A DNA stretch of 64,000 nt from Sphingomonas glacialis (GCF_006439055.1 NZ_RCZC01000005.1:62001-126000), one strand, 5' to 3'. Numbered from the stretch's first letter, positions 1 to 9,654 are shown. Notes: generated by a model from the sequence alone, not told the origin. Program-made: numbers and translations.

Positions 1-699
1 CTCGCTCATCGTCACGAGCAAGGCGTCGAGCTCCAGATGCCGACGTAGAGCCTGCGCCTTGCTTTCGAACTCCTCCTGGGTGTTCCAGCTTCCTGCAACC
101 GCGGTAAATTCCGCACGGTTCGGGGTGAGCACGGTCGCGCCGGTGTACCGACCATATTCGTCGCCCTTGGGGTCGACCAGGACCGGCTTGCCGCGCGCCC
201 GCACACGCCGGATCAGTTCCTCGACATGCTCGAGGGCACCCTTGCGATAGTCGGAGAACACGACCAGGTCGGCAGCATCGAGACTTTGTTCGAACTCCGC
301 TCTCTTCTGGTCGAGCACTTCGCGCGATGGCGCATCCTCGAAATCGATACGCAACATCTGCTGCTGCTGCCCGATCACGCGAAGCTTGACGGTGGTGCGG
401 ATGTGCGGGTCGGTCTGAAGACGGTGATCGATCCCCGCCTCGGTAAGAACCGTACGCAGTCGATCGGCCGCACTGTCCGCACCGACAACCGAAAGGAGCG
501 TTGCGCTGGCGCCCAGCGCGACGATATTGCGCGCTACGTTTGCTGCGCCGCCCGGCCGTTCTTCGGACCGTGCGATCCGTACGATCGGCACCGGCGCCTC
601 CGGCGAAATCCGCTGGACGTCACCAAACCAATATTCATCGAGCATCACGTCGCCGACGACGATGATGCGCAGATCCCTGATCGCGTCGCGAAGCGTCAC
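1..699 (-). CDS. hldE: HldE-type D-glycero-beta-D-manno-heptose 7-phosphate kinase domain (3' end outside window)
   Basis: PfkB/ribokinase-type sugar kinase that phosphorylates D-glycero-D-manno-heptose 7-phosphate on the way to ADP-heptose. The 233 visible codons read VVGDVMLDEYWFGDV near the start, then PGGAANVARN and a central VDPKG, all typical of the RfaE/HldE kinase domain. The gene runs off the left edge, so the nucleotidyltransferase half of a bifunctional HldE cannot be confirmed. I chose the GTG at 699 because it overlaps the gmhA stop as GTGA and leaves a normal kinase N terminus. It is co-directional with gmhA, which supplies its substrate, and follows the glycosyltransferase cluster, so it is probably co-transcribed with them. 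Confidence 0.9.
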   Translation of the reverse strand, partial: MTLRDAIRDLRIIVVGDVMLDEYWFGDVQRISPEAPVPIVRIARSEERPGGAANVARNIVALGASATLLSVVGADSAADRLRTVLTEAGIDHRLQTDPHIRTTVKLRVIGQQQQMLRIDFEDAPSREVLDQKRAEFEQSLDAADLVVFSDYRKGALEHVEELIRRVRARGKPVLVDPKGDEYGRYTGATVLTPNRAEFTAVAGSWNTQEEFESKAQALRRHLELDALLVTMSE

Positions 700-1280
700 T
701 GAAATTCGGTGTCCAGGTGCGAGCAGAGCGCATGGTAGGTCAGCAGATGCGCGGCCTGGATCTGATCGGTCGCGGCGAGCGGGACGACCATCGCCACATC
801 GCTCAACGGCAACAGCCGGCCGCCGTCCCGACCCAACATCCCTAAGGTTGTCGCGCCGATCGCGCGAGCGCTCTCGAATGCTGCAACCACATTGCGCGAA
901 TTGCCCGAGGTCGAGATCCCCCAAACGATGTCGCCAGGCCGCGCCAAGGCCTCGACCTGACGGCTGAACACCGTGTCGTAGTTGTAATCGTTGCTCCACG
1001 CGGTGAGGATCGAACTGTCGGTGGTGAGCGCTATAGCCGCAAGCGCTTTGCGCTTGACCTTGTAGCGGCCGACGAGTTCCGCCGCGATGTGCTGGGCATC
1101 GGCGGCCGATCCGCCGTTCCCCATGATGAGGACCTTGCCGCCATGCCGCAGAACCTCGGTTAGCGCCTCGGCGGCCCGATCGATCGCGCTGCAATATTCG
1201 GGCGTGAAGGCCGTTTGGAGCGACGCGATGGTCCCGGCAATCTCAACGGCGATCGGGGAACCTGAAGAAACAGTCGCCAT
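696..1280 (-). CDS. gmhA: sedoheptulose 7-phosphate isomerase GmhA
   Basis: Cytosolic SIS-domain isomerase converting sedoheptulose 7-phosphate to D-glycero-D-manno-heptose 7-phosphate, the first step of nucleotide-heptose synthesis. The 194 residues match the normal family length. The sugar-phosphate site is recognisable: GNGGSAADAQHIAAEL around residues 54-69, LTTDSS near 85 and STSGNS near 122. It overlaps the downstream heptose kinase gene by four bases and starts 9 bases after the stop of a large glycosyltransferase carrying a GT9 (heptosyltransferase-type) domain. That neighbourhood suggests that heptose made here is used by the adjacent polysaccharide machinery, not only for lipopolysaccharide core; this is inference. 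Confidence 0.95.
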   Translation of the reverse strand: MATVSSGSPIAVEIAGTIASLQTAFTPEYCSAIDRAAEALTEVLRHGGKVLIMGNGGSAADAQHIAAELVGRYKVKRKALAAIALTTDSSILTAWSNDYNYDTVFSRQVEALARPGDIVWGISTSGNSRNVVAAFESARAIGATTLGMLGRDGGRLLPLSDVAMVVPLAATDQIQAAHLLTYHALCSHLDTEFQ

Positions 1281-1289
1281 GATAAACCC

Positions 1290-4200
1290 TTAGTTTGCCA
1301 CCGCAGCGACATTTGCGCTGGCCCGGCGATTGGAGCGAGGGCTGGATCTTGCCGTCAGGATGTCGGCTAGACGCACGACCGCCCCCGCCGCAAGCGCATT
1401 TCTTGGCGGTTGCGCCGCAATGCTGCCTTCGATCGGATCGACCCGTTGAATCGACAGCGGACGCTCACGTGGCGGTGCATTCTCGCGGACCCACGCCTCT
1501 ACCAATGGCCTGGGCGCGCCCGCCATGATGATCTCGTCGAAATGCGTCGCCTGACGGAGGAACGTCTCGAACAGCACCGCGCGCTCGTCGTCAGGCGCGG
1601 CCGCCCCCCACATCTCGAGCTCGTGTTCCGGAAGCAGAAAGGCCGTGAAGACCCCCTGTGAGCGCCAGCTATAGATCAGATCCCACTGCGGCTGGCTTCG
1701 AAATAGATAGCTTTCGACGCCGAGATAAATGTCGCCGGCAAACGGCACTACGACCGGCGCGTTGCGCGTCGAGGCCGACATCTCCTCGATCGATTCGAAC
1801 GGCTGCTCGTAGAAATCGGTGTCGTGCCGATCGGCGGCGATCGGGACGACCGTATGGCCAGCCGGCAGGGAGCGCCGCAACGTCCGTATAAGATCGCTGA
1901 CGGCTTCCCACTCGAACTGCGTCTTGGGATCGAGCACGTCGACATCGCGCCGGAAATTGGAGACGTCGACATACATCGAAGCCCCTTGCCGCATCCTTTC
2001 CGGGAAATTGCGCGCGATCGCCGCAGCCAAGGCCACCTTGTGCTCCGGAAGCACGGTGCCGAGCGTGTGCATGGTCTTGAGCTTGTTGATCTCGTTGATG
2101 AGAGCCGGAACCGCGCTCGCTGGATTGCGCGCGGTGATTTCGGAGCGGTAAATTGTATCGGTCTTCCCGGCGACGTCCGCAAGAACCAGATCGAACACCG
2201 CGTTGACCGAGATATCCTCCAGGCAGAAGACATCGAAGGGGCAACTTTTGCGATCGGGCAAATGACACGGCGCACATGCCGCATCGATCATGATCGCCTT
2301 CGCGTCGTTGAAGCCGGCACCCCATTGCTGGGGCAACTCATGGCCGCTGTATATGCCGATCGTGCGGCATCCGACATAGCTGGCGAGATGCACACCAAAG
2401 CTGTTGTTGCCGACACAGACTTGGTTCCCCGACAAGGATGTGTGGAGGTCGGCGAATTTCAAACCGCACCCCAGGTTGATCTTCTTATGGTGCGGCACCT
2501 GGATCGGCTCGAGCTCTTCGGCCTTTCCTGCATAGACATTGATTTCGGTGATCAGAGGGGAGGCCGCCAAGCGTTCGATAAGCTGCCGGAACCGATCGGA
2601 ATCCCACTGCCGGGCGTCGAGTCCCACGCGGGGAAAGATCGCTACGGCGCCAGGGCGCTGCGGAACGCTCACGCCCAGTTTCGGCAACTGGACATAGTCG
2701 TTCGGATCGAACGGCAAGGCATCGACGATACGCAGGATTTGCTCGGAGACGTGCGTTTCTTCGAAATAGCGCCGCTCGCCCGCTTTCTCGGGATAGATTT
2801 CCAGGCCGGACGTCAGCAGGTTGTCGATGACCGCCTTGCCCGTCTTGTAGCCGAAATATTTGAGCGCATTGAATTTGAGCAGGATGAATCGCGTATCGTC
2901 CTGCCGCCTCAGATCGATCGCAAAATCATAATAGGGCATATCATCGGTGATGTTCAGCAGGTCACTGCGAAACTGCGCGCGATCCGACGACTTAATCTTA
3001 AAGAAATCCAAGATATAGATGTTGTCGAACAAGCCGCTGGCCTCAGCCGCATCCTTGTTCCAACTACCGATCACAGCGTCGATCCGCGCATCGGGGTAGC
3101 GCGCGCGCAGTTTTGCCATTGCCGGCAGGCCGAGGATGAAATCGCCGTGATGATCGAGCTTCTGCATCAGGATCGAGATGGTATTTGGACGGAAGATGCC
3201 GGTGGTCACGACTGATGCACGGCGGCTCTGATCGAGCGGCCGCTGCGTCTTGAGCGCCTCCAACGCCGCCAATGCCTCTTTCGCGCAATCGTCCCAAGTC
3301 AATTGTGCCGCGCGGGTGGCACCAGCCCCGGCCAAGCGGGATTGCAGCGCGGGGTTGGTGAGAACCTCGGTCATCTTCGCGGCGATGGCGCGCGGCGAGG
3401 TCGGATCGAAAACCGCGTCCGGATTGGCCACGATTTCGGGCAGGCTGGTCGCGTTGGAGACGATCGTCGGGGCCCCGCAGGCCATCGCCTCGAGCGCGGG
3501 CAAACCAAACCCTTCCCGCAGCGAGGGACAGACGAAGAGCGCGCAGGCGTTATACAGGTCAACCAATTCTTGGTCGGCGACATGTCCCACGATCGACATC
3601 ATCTCCCGCACCGAAGGATCCGGAGCAAGGTTCAGGATTGCATCGACTTCGCCGGCGTTGCGCCGGCCGACGCAAACGAAGTGATACTGGCTGCGGAGCG
3701 TTGCCGGAAGGTACGACAAGCCTTCGACGAGGCCTTGCAGGTTCTTGTTGGGCTCCAGCCCCCCCACGAACAGGATGAAAGGCTTGGTAAGGCCGAAACG
3801 GCGCCGGACATCGTCCTTCTCCGTGTCCGAAAACGCCTTCGCGACGAACGCATCGCTATGCGCCGCGAATATGTTCACGACGCTGGATGCGTCACGACCC
3901 AATTCGTGCACGACCTCTGTCTTGCTGCTTTCGGAGATCGCCAGGAGCAGATCGCAGCGGTTGAGATTCTCGATACGATCGCGATACCAGGAACGCCGCA
4001 CGGGATCCTCGCGATACGGCGCATCCGGCAGGAATACCGGCGTGAGATCGTAGAAAATAGCTGCAGTAGGAACTTCCGGCGTACTTTTCCTGACCGATAT
4101 TACCGCTTCGTCATCAAATCCCTCGAACAGACTTGTTATCAGCACGACATCGGGCTCGAGCGCACGGATATAATGCTCGCGGAGGACCTCGGCGATTTCC

Positions 4201-4460
4201 CGAAGGTCCCGCCCCTGCGGTGCCGAAGCCTGGACAGGCCCCGGGGTATGCCAAACGCGAATCTGGGATTGCGGAAGGACGGAATCCAGATCCGCGCGAA
4301 TCGCCTCGATGCCGGCCGAAAACCTACCATTCAAGACGATGATATAGTCGTGCTCGGGCTCGCGGCGAACCATTGCCTTGACAAGGGACGCCGCATACCG
4401 ACCGATCCCGCGGTAACGGCTGTCGGTCTGCACGCCCTGATAATCTATAACGATCCGCAT
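1290..4460 (-). CDS. fused glycosyltransferase: GT4 - GT9 (heptosyltransferase-like) - partial GT4
   Basis: A 1056-residue cytosolic protein with three glycosyltransferase-like regions. Residues 1-405 are a GT4: an N-terminal G-R-Y acceptor motif, FVGGLEPNKN near 231 and an intact EX7E catalytic motif (EGFGLPALE, about 316-324). Residues 420-765 resemble GT9 heptosyltransferases: LMQKLDHHGDFILGLPA near 431, IFPRVGLDARQW near 608, and VGNNSFGVHLASYVG near 683, corresponding to the GT9 donor loop. Residues 825-985 begin MYVDVSNFRRD and look like the N-terminal half of another GT-B enzyme with no donor half. Starts at ATG 4460 behind GGGATCAT. It lies between a DUF4214-like gene and gmhA/hldE. 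The GT9 donor may be ADP-heptose (inference from the neighbours). Which activities are real cannot be told from sequence. Confidence 0.85.
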   Translation of the reverse strand: MRIVIDYQGVQTDSRYRGIGRYAASLVKAMVRREPEHDYIIVLNGRFSAGIEAIRADLDSVLPQSQIRVWHTPGPVQASAPQGRDLREIAEVLREHYIRALEPDVVLITSLFEGFDDEAVISVRKSTPEVPTAAIFYDLTPVFLPDAPYREDPVRRSWYRDRIENLNRCDLLLAISESSKTEVVHELGRDASSVVNIFAAHSDAFVAKAFSDTEKDDVRRRFGLTKPFILFVGGLEPNKNLQGLVEGLSYLPATLRSQYHFVCVGRRNAGEVDAILNLAPDPSVREMMSIVGHVADQELVDLYNACALFVCPSLREGFGLPALEAMACGAPTIVSNATSLPEIVANPDAVFDPTSPRAIAAKMTEVLTNPALQSRLAGAGATRAAQLTWDDCAKEALAALEALKTQRPLDQSRRASVVTTGIFRPNTISILMQKLDHHGDFILGLPAMAKLRARYPDARIDAVIGSWNKDAAEASGLFDNIYILDFFKIKSSDRAQFRSDLLNITDDMPYYDFAIDLRRQDDTRFILLKFNALKYFGYKTGKAVIDNLLTSGLEIYPEKAGERRYFEETHVSEQILRIVDALPFDPNDYVQLPKLGVSVPQRPGAVAIFPRVGLDARQWDSDRFRQLIERLAASPLITEINVYAGKAEELEPIQVPHHKKINLGCGLKFADLHTSLSGNQVCVGNNSFGVHLASYVGCRTIGIYSGHELPQQWGAGFNDAKAIMIDAACAPCHLPDRKSCPFDVFCLEDISVNAVFDLVLADVAGKTDTIYRSEITARNPASAVPALINEINKLKTMHTLGTVLPEHKVALAAAIARNFPERMRQGASMYVDVSNFRRDVDVLDPKTQFEWEAVSDLIRTLRRSLPAGHTVVPIAADRHDTDFYEQPFESIEEMSASTRNAPVVVPFAGDIYLGVESYLFRSQPQWDLIYSWRSQGVFTAFLLPEHELEMWGAAAPDDERAVLFETFLRQATHFDEIIMAGAPRPLVEAWVRENAPPRERPLSIQRVDPIEGSIAAQPPRNALAAGAVVRLADILTARSSPRSNRRASANVAAVAN

Positions 4461-4469
4461 ATGATCCCG

Positions 4470-5111
4470 CTAAACACGCAGAGCGTGGAACACACGCCGT
4501 TCGTTGCTGTGAAAATCGATCTCTCGCACATCGGCGATCGTCACGACCCGCGGCACATGGCTTACCGGAATGGTGCGCGCCGATTCGGTGCTCGCGGCCG
4601 GCGCGACGCTTTGACGGCTGACCAGCAGACTCAGATCGCGCTGCGCCGCCAGAAGGTCGCCGAACGCGAGGATGATCTCCTGCCGCGTGCGCTCAAGGGA
4701 ATTTGTCATGGCGCGCGCCCGAGCGAATGCAGCGCGATTGCCAATCTCGGGATCTTTCCACCGCCGCCAAAATCCCGCAAAGAGCGGACGGGACGCTCGG
4801 TAGGCCTTCAAGGCAGCCTCGAGACCCTTCACCCGAGCCAAAAGCGGACTCGCCTCGGGCGACTTGCCTAGCTGATCGAGGACCTCAATTCGGCTACGCC
4901 CGCGTCGTAATCGGTCTACGTAATAGGTGCTGCCGGCAGTGTCCGCCGGACGCTGCAGCATGACATGATAGGCAATTTCTACGAATATGGTGTCGTGCCA
5001 CTGCAAGATCTTCTCGATCGACGTCATCGAGTCGATGAATTCCTGACTAAGCGGCATACTCAGCGTGGGTACGGGATTCAGACTCTGCAACGCGTCAAAT
5101 CCGCTCTTCAT
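4470..5111 (-). CDS. DUF4214-like protein of the glycan cluster
   Basis: A 213-residue protein without signal peptide or membrane segment. Residues 43-90 (FVEIAYHVMLQRPADTAG, then a Y-VDRLRRG-SR pattern and a leucine-rich helix) match the small helical DUF4214 fold, in which an R-x-P/A-D-xx-G turn links two helices. The rest is helical and charged with no recognised catalytic motif. A good ribosome-binding site (GAGGACCGGAA) precedes ATG 5111. It ends 9 bases before the GT4-GT9 fusion and is surrounded by glycosyltransferases; the same domain is also embedded in the neighbouring 5284-7839 protein and duplicated in 14788-15651. A role as an accessory or assembly module for the transferases is a guess. 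Confidence 0.7.
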   Translation of the reverse strand: MKSGFDALQSLNPVPTLSMPLSQEFIDSMTSIEKILQWHDTIFVEIAYHVMLQRPADTAGSTYYVDRLRRGRSRIEVLDQLGKSPEASPLLARVKGLEAALKAYRASRPLFAGFWRRWKDPEIGNRAAFARARAMTNSLERTRQEIILAFGDLLAAQRDLSLLVSRQSVAPAASTESARTIPVSHVPRVVTIADVREIDFHSNERRVFHALRV

Positions 5112-5283
5112 TTCCGGTCCTCACTCCGCCATCGGCGCAGGCGCACCGCTCTTGGACGATCACAAACGATTTGGCAACGTCGGGGGAGCGCGCGGCGTCG
5201 GATTGGATCGATGGTCGCGACGCTTGGCGAGCACGCCACATAACGTGCCCGCTTCCGGCGCAGAATCGTCAGGATGGTCCATC

Positions 5284-7839
5284 TCAGCCAATTGGATCAC
5301 AACCAGAATCAGCCGATCTGGCACCCTTCTCGCGCGCGAGCTTCTTGAAAACGCTGGCATGCTCGCTCGCGCATTTTTCCCACGCGCGGATGTCCGCGGC
5401 GTCCAGCGATTGGCTCTCGGAGACGGCATCGGGGTGGCCATCCATGATCCGTCTTCGAATGGCATCGGCCAGTTCGGCCGTGTTCATCGGATCGACCAGA
5501 ATAGCAGCCTGCCCGCAAAGCTCGGCCATCGCCGAACCGCGACCGGCGATCACCGGCGTTCCCGCAGCAAGGGAATCGCCAATGGGAAATCCGAAGCCGT
5601 CCCCCAGCGCCGGAAACACGGTGCAGCGCGCGTCCGCGTACAGCGACGACAGCGCCGCATTCTCAACCTCGCCGAGAAACCGGACCTGGCCCGCCGCCGT
5701 TCCGGCGCGCTTCGAAAGCTCTGCCGCTGGAATAGACCAGCCGTCTTCGCCCACCACCCACATCTCGCAGTCGGGCACATCGGCGTGTGAGAGAAGCTCC
5801 ATTGCGGCGATCGCAGAGACCACGTTTTCGCGCGGTCGCGTCGTTCCGACGCATAACACATAGCGGGGGCGACGATCCCCGCGCGTGCGCACCACATCTG
5901 ACTTCGCTCGCTCCGCCGTGCGGGCTTCCGGTCGATCGATTCCGAGCGGCACCACGGATGTTGCGACCGTCAAACCGGGGATAGCTTGCTTCAAGGCCTG
6001 CTCCGCCGAGTTCGATATGCAAATGATGTGATCCGCCGTGGCCAAGGCGTGCATTCGCCTGCGATACGAGACGAGCGCCCGCTCCGAGAACCATTGCGGG
6101 CCGATCAGCGGAAGGACGTCGCAGACCGTCATTACAGTGCCCAGACCGTCGAACCGCACGTCGAGCTTGTCCAACGGCACATCGGGGTAAAAGACGACGC
6201 CATTAGCCATAATGCCGTGCGGGGGCGCGAACCTAAGGTCATCGGGAAGCTTCCCTTCGCGGATGAGCTTTGCACACGACTCCGCCATCGGCGCCGAATG
6301 GAACATCTCAAGGTCGATCGTCGGGAGCCGGGCCAGATGAGTGAGCAGGGCGGAGACGTAGCGCGCGACGTTCGCCTCCGCGGCGGGATCGGTCGTCGCC
6401 ACGCATAACATATCGATGTTGAAATACACCTTCAGTCCCCCGTGGTGCGCATGCAGCGCCGGGGGATCGTCTTTGATGGGTGCGAGGCGACCAGCCGCTT
6501 CTGCCACGGAGGGCACGCGGCTGTGTTCGGATATCTGATCGACGATCCAGGCTTCGCGCGGTGCCAGGGTGCCTCGCTCAGAGCCGCGCTTCGGGGTCTT
6601 CGGGAGCCTCAAAAGCGCCAGCAGGAATCCCCGCAACGCGGGCTGGACAGCCATGAACTCGCCACTGTTCACGAACCTTTCAAGGATAGCCGCGCGCGAC
6701 TGCCCGCTGCTGACCATTTCCGCATAGTGCGCATATTCGGCGTCGCTGGCGGCCCGCCGGAGCAGGTTTGCATAAGCCATCACGACAAAGTCGCCGGCAG
6801 GTAAGGTGAGAAGGATCGCCAGATCTTCGGCGGCACAGAGAACCGGATCGAGCGGCGGGAAAAAGCTTTTGATATCGGCCCTGCGGTGGTCTTCCTCTGC
6901 TCCCAGAAAGCGGACCAACCGTACCATCCGCGACCAGATCCGCCAGTCGTCCTGCCGCAGATACTTCGCGTAGTATCGCACCAGAGCGCGACTTTTCAGA
7001 TCCGTTGGGCAGTATTGATCAAGAACGTACAGCGTCGCCCGGAGATAGTTTGCCGAACGGAAGGAGAAGAAGCGACGATTTCTCGCCGATGTTCCTCCAT
7101 CCGAAGCCTCCGAAAAGCGATTGTAGACGCGTGCCGCGGGCGAAACCCATCGCTCTATTCCCGCCCGCTCGGCGCGCATCGTCAGTTCGCTGTCGGCGTG
7201 ATAATGCGGCGTCCATTTTTCGTTGTACAGCCCCACAGCTTCGTAGACCGAACGATGAAACAAACTGCCGTTCCCGGAAAGGTAGTCGACCGGAAGCAGC
7301 TCCAAATCCCCGGACAGGTCGGACAGGTCCTCCCATATGTTGCCCTGATTGAGCTGGACGAAGGCCCCCTCCGCCCAATTGTTGTAGGCGCCCACAGCCC
7401 AAAGCCGGCCGGGCTCATCGACATACGCAATGACACTGCCGACGATCTTGGCGTTCGTAGCGACCACCGACGCCATAAGGCGTGACAGGTAATCCTGCGC
7501 TACGATCGCATCATCGTTTATCGTTAGGATGAACTCGCAACCATCATCGAGCGCCTGCCGCACCCCAAGATTGGTCGCGGCACCCCAGTAATAGGACTCC
7601 GGTGCCCGCAAAACTTTGAGGAATGGGAACCTAAGCGCCTCGAGCGCCGCCGGCGTTCCATCGGTCGAACTCGAATCCACGATATAGAGTTTGAAGACAG
7701 GATAGTCCTGCGTATCCATCATCCGACAAAACGCAACGGACCAGGGAAGCCGGTTACGAACCGGAGTAACGATACCGACGACTGGGAACCGCTGAGATAC
7801 CCCGCGTTCAATGGAGCCCGCGGACGAGGTAAAAGTCAT
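5284..7839 (-). CDS. fused glycosyltransferase: GT2 - DUF4214-like - GT4
   Basis: About 850 residues with two transferase folds. In numbering from the upstream GTG at 7860: residues 26-290 are GT2 (GIVTPVRN, then VDSSSTDGTPAALEAL, and the metal-binding NDD at 116-118). Residues 350-410 carry a DUF4214-like helical segment (MAYANLLRRAASDAEYAHYA). Residues 475-845 are GT4-like with CVGTTRPRENV near 670, but the catalytic EX7E is DGFGFPIGD, that is DX7D. I chose ATG 7839; GTG 7860 would add seven residues and neither has a strong Shine-Dalgarno. Two activities on one chain would allow consecutive sugar additions. If the Asp changes matter, the GT4 half may be impaired. Confidence 0.82.
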   Translation of the reverse strand: MTFTSSAGSIERGVSQRFPVVGIVTPVRNRLPWSVAFCRMMDTQDYPVFKLYIVDSSSTDGTPAALEALRFPFLKVLRAPESYYWGAATNLGVRQALDDGCEFILTINDDAIVAQDYLSRLMASVVATNAKIVGSVIAYVDEPGRLWAVGAYNNWAEGAFVQLNQGNIWEDLSDLSGDLELLPVDYLSGNGSLFHRSVYEAVGLYNEKWTPHYHADSELTMRAERAGIERWVSPAARVYNRFSEASDGGTSARNRRFFSFRSANYLRATLYVLDQYCPTDLKSRALVRYYAKYLRQDDWRIWSRMVRLVRFLGAEEDHRRADIKSFFPPLDPVLCAAEDLAILLTLPAGDFVVMAYANLLRRAASDAEYAHYAEMVSSGQSRAAILERFVNSGEFMAVQPALRGFLLALLRLPKTPKRGSERGTLAPREAWIVDQISEHSRVPSVAEAAGRLAPIKDDPPALHAHHGGLKVYFNIDMLCVATTDPAAEANVARYVSALLTHLARLPTIDLEMFHSAPMAESCAKLIREGKLPDDLRFAPPHGIMANGVVFYPDVPLDKLDVRFDGLGTVMTVCDVLPLIGPQWFSERALVSYRRRMHALATADHIICISNSAEQALKQAIPGLTVATSVVPLGIDRPEARTAERAKSDVVRTRGDRRPRYVLCVGTTRPRENVVSAIAAMELLSHADVPDCEMWVVGEDGWSIPAAELSKRAGTAAGQVRFLGEVENAALSSLYADARCTVFPALGDGFGFPIGDSLAAGTPVIAGRGSAMAELCGQAAILVDPMNTAELADAIRRRIMDGHPDAVSESQSLDAADIRAWEKCASEHASVFKKLAREKGARSADSGCDPIG

Positions 7840-7881
7840 AACTGAAGGTCCAGTTTCCACCCGAGGACTAACATATGACGG

Positions 7882-9654
7882 TCAGGCCGATGGGACTCGA
7901 AGGCAGCGCAGCTTGGTGCATAAATGCGAAAGGTACGCGGTCGATCCGTTCCGCAAATCCGCGACCGAACTCCGTTTGACAATCATGTCGAAGACCGACG
8001 CGCCACTCCGCCGTAGTTGCTCGTACTGAAGGACGCCTGAGACCTCTGTCGGCGTCGAATCCAAGACACAGTCGGCCACGTCGGGATCCAACACCGCATA
8101 GTCTGCCTCCTGATGAAGGTCCAATGCCATCGCGGCCAAGGCTATCCTATCCGGCGAATACCGGCCGAACCGACGATGATCGAACCGAACGACCAGTTGC
8201 AAGCTCGATCGGTCGTAGCGGGCGCTGAAATCAGCGACCGCATGGTCGACGGCAGACTTCGACGTGTCAGCACAATATAGGAACTTCGGAACGCCAGAAA
8301 ATAGAGCGTCCATATCGTGATCCGCGCACATGCCCTGCGCCGCCGCGACCGATATGTCGGTATCTGCGCCAAACACTGATCCATGGAAGTCTGCCAGGCC
8401 TCCGCGCGCGCTAAGCCACGCTATGTCGGCCGGCCCAAGATCGACGTACAGAATCAAGATCGAAATTGGCCGGAATGGCGCCGGGGAAGACGGGCGAACT
8501 GCGGCCCCCCGTGCGCAATGCGCGCCCTTAGCCGCTATCGCTTGATCGATCGCATCCAGAAGATTCGCCGCCATCTTTTCGGACGAGAACTTCTCCGCCT
8601 GCCTAATACCTGCGCGTTTGTTCGCCTCACGCGTATCAGCATCTTCCCAGAACACCAGAATATCATTGGCGACCGCAATCGGATTCGCGGCATTCGCGAA
8701 ATAGGATACCGCACCCGCACAGATCTCGGGGACCGCCGAGGTCCGATTTGCCAACACCGGAACGCCCAAGGCCATCGCATCGACCAGAGGAATGCCGAAG
8801 CCTTCGTACAGCGATGGGAATACCAGACCGGTGCTTTGGACGAACAGGTCGTAGAGTTCGGGTTCGGGCAGATACGCTTTCGGGACGACCAATCCATCGA
8901 CCCCATTCGCTTTCACACTATCCGTCAACGCCTTCCGTATGCCGCCTCGATCGCCGACATTGGTAAGAATGACGGGCACCTCGATCCCACGACGTTTGAG
9001 ATGACCAATGGCCTGGATCAAAACCTCATGGTTTTTGTGCAACCACGGCACCGCGGGATAAAGGAGATATCTGGCTTGAGGTTCGGCGGGTGCAGGATCG
9101 ATCTGCCGCCGAGTCGCGGTGTCCTCCGCCATGAAACCCGCCAAGTGCACAACCGAGACGCGATCTGCCCCATAGAATTCCCGAAAATTGTCGCGTTCAT
9201 ATTCTGAGATTACGACCAGCCGGTCGGCGCGAGCTACCGCGTACGTATATTCGGCAAGCCGTGACGACATCTCCGACGCCGAAAAAAGCCACGGCATCCG
9301 CATATGTTGCAGGTCCAGCAAGATGCTGATCACGGCGACGGCGGGATCGATACTGGTGGGACGAAGGCCGTTCAGAGGATCGATGTAGCACTGGCACCAC
9401 CGAAGATGGTCCGTCAAATACACATTTGTATCTTCAGGAACCGTAATCCAGTTGATCGCCGGAAAGCCTGCCGACAGGTGTTCGGAATGGGCCGCAATCG
9501 CAACCCGCAAATCGACATGCTGCGGAAGATGGGTCAACAGCGCGGTGACGAACCTTCCGGCCCCGCCTGCCCCTTGCGTCTCCGGCAGAAGCCGGACGAG
9601 GTTCATCAGAACGCGGGGTCGATCCAGCCGCTCTCTTCCATGGTGCGCCAGCAT
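7882..9654 (-). CDS. GT4-family glycosyltransferase with C-terminal extension
   Basis: A 590-residue protein. Residues 1-375 are GT4: GGAGRFV glycine loop near 32, VISEYERDNFREFYG near 155, YPAVPWLHKNHE near 202 (nucleotide-sugar loop) and EGFGIPLVDAMALG near 288, where the second catalytic Glu of EX7E is Asp. Residues 390-590 form an extension resembling a small Rossmann-like or GT-A-like domain (SILILYVDLG near 397, then VVRFDHRRFGRYSPDRIAL) with no certain family. Start taken at ATG 9654 with GAGG just upstream; the preceding GTG is also possible. It sits directly upstream of the GT2-DUF4214-GT4 gene in the same orientation. The sugar specificity is unknown. Confidence 0.85.
   Translation of the reverse strand: MLAHHGRERLDRPRVLMNLVRLLPETQGAGGAGRFVTALLTHLPQHVDLRVAIAAHSEHLSAGFPAINWITVPEDTNVYLTDHLRWCQCYIDPLNGLRPTSIDPAVAVISILLDLQHMRMPWLFSASEMSSRLAEYTYAVARADRLVVISEYERDNFREFYGADRVSVVHLAGFMAEDTATRRQIDPAPAEPQARYLLYPAVPWLHKNHEVLIQAIGHLKRRGIEVPVILTNVGDRGGIRKALTDSVKANGVDGLVVPKAYLPEPELYDLFVQSTGLVFPSLYEGFGIPLVDAMALGVPVLANRTSAVPEICAGAVSYFANAANPIAVANDILVFWEDADTREANKRAGIRQAEKFSSEKMAANLLDAIDQAIAAKGAHCARGAAVRPSSPAPFRPISILILYVDLGPADIAWLSARGGLADFHGSVFGADTDISVAAAQGMCADHDMDALFSGVPKFLYCADTSKSAVDHAVADFSARYDRSSLQLVVRFDHRRFGRYSPDRIALAAMALDLHQEADYAVLDPDVADCVLDSTPTEVSGVLQYEQLRRSGASVFDMIVKRSSVADLRNGSTAYLSHLCTKLRCLRVPSA

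Noticed and set aside
1824..4871. Long plus-strand open frames opposite the GT4-GT9 gene
   Set aside because: Arg/His-rich translations with no domains; shadows of high-GC coding sequence on the minus strand.
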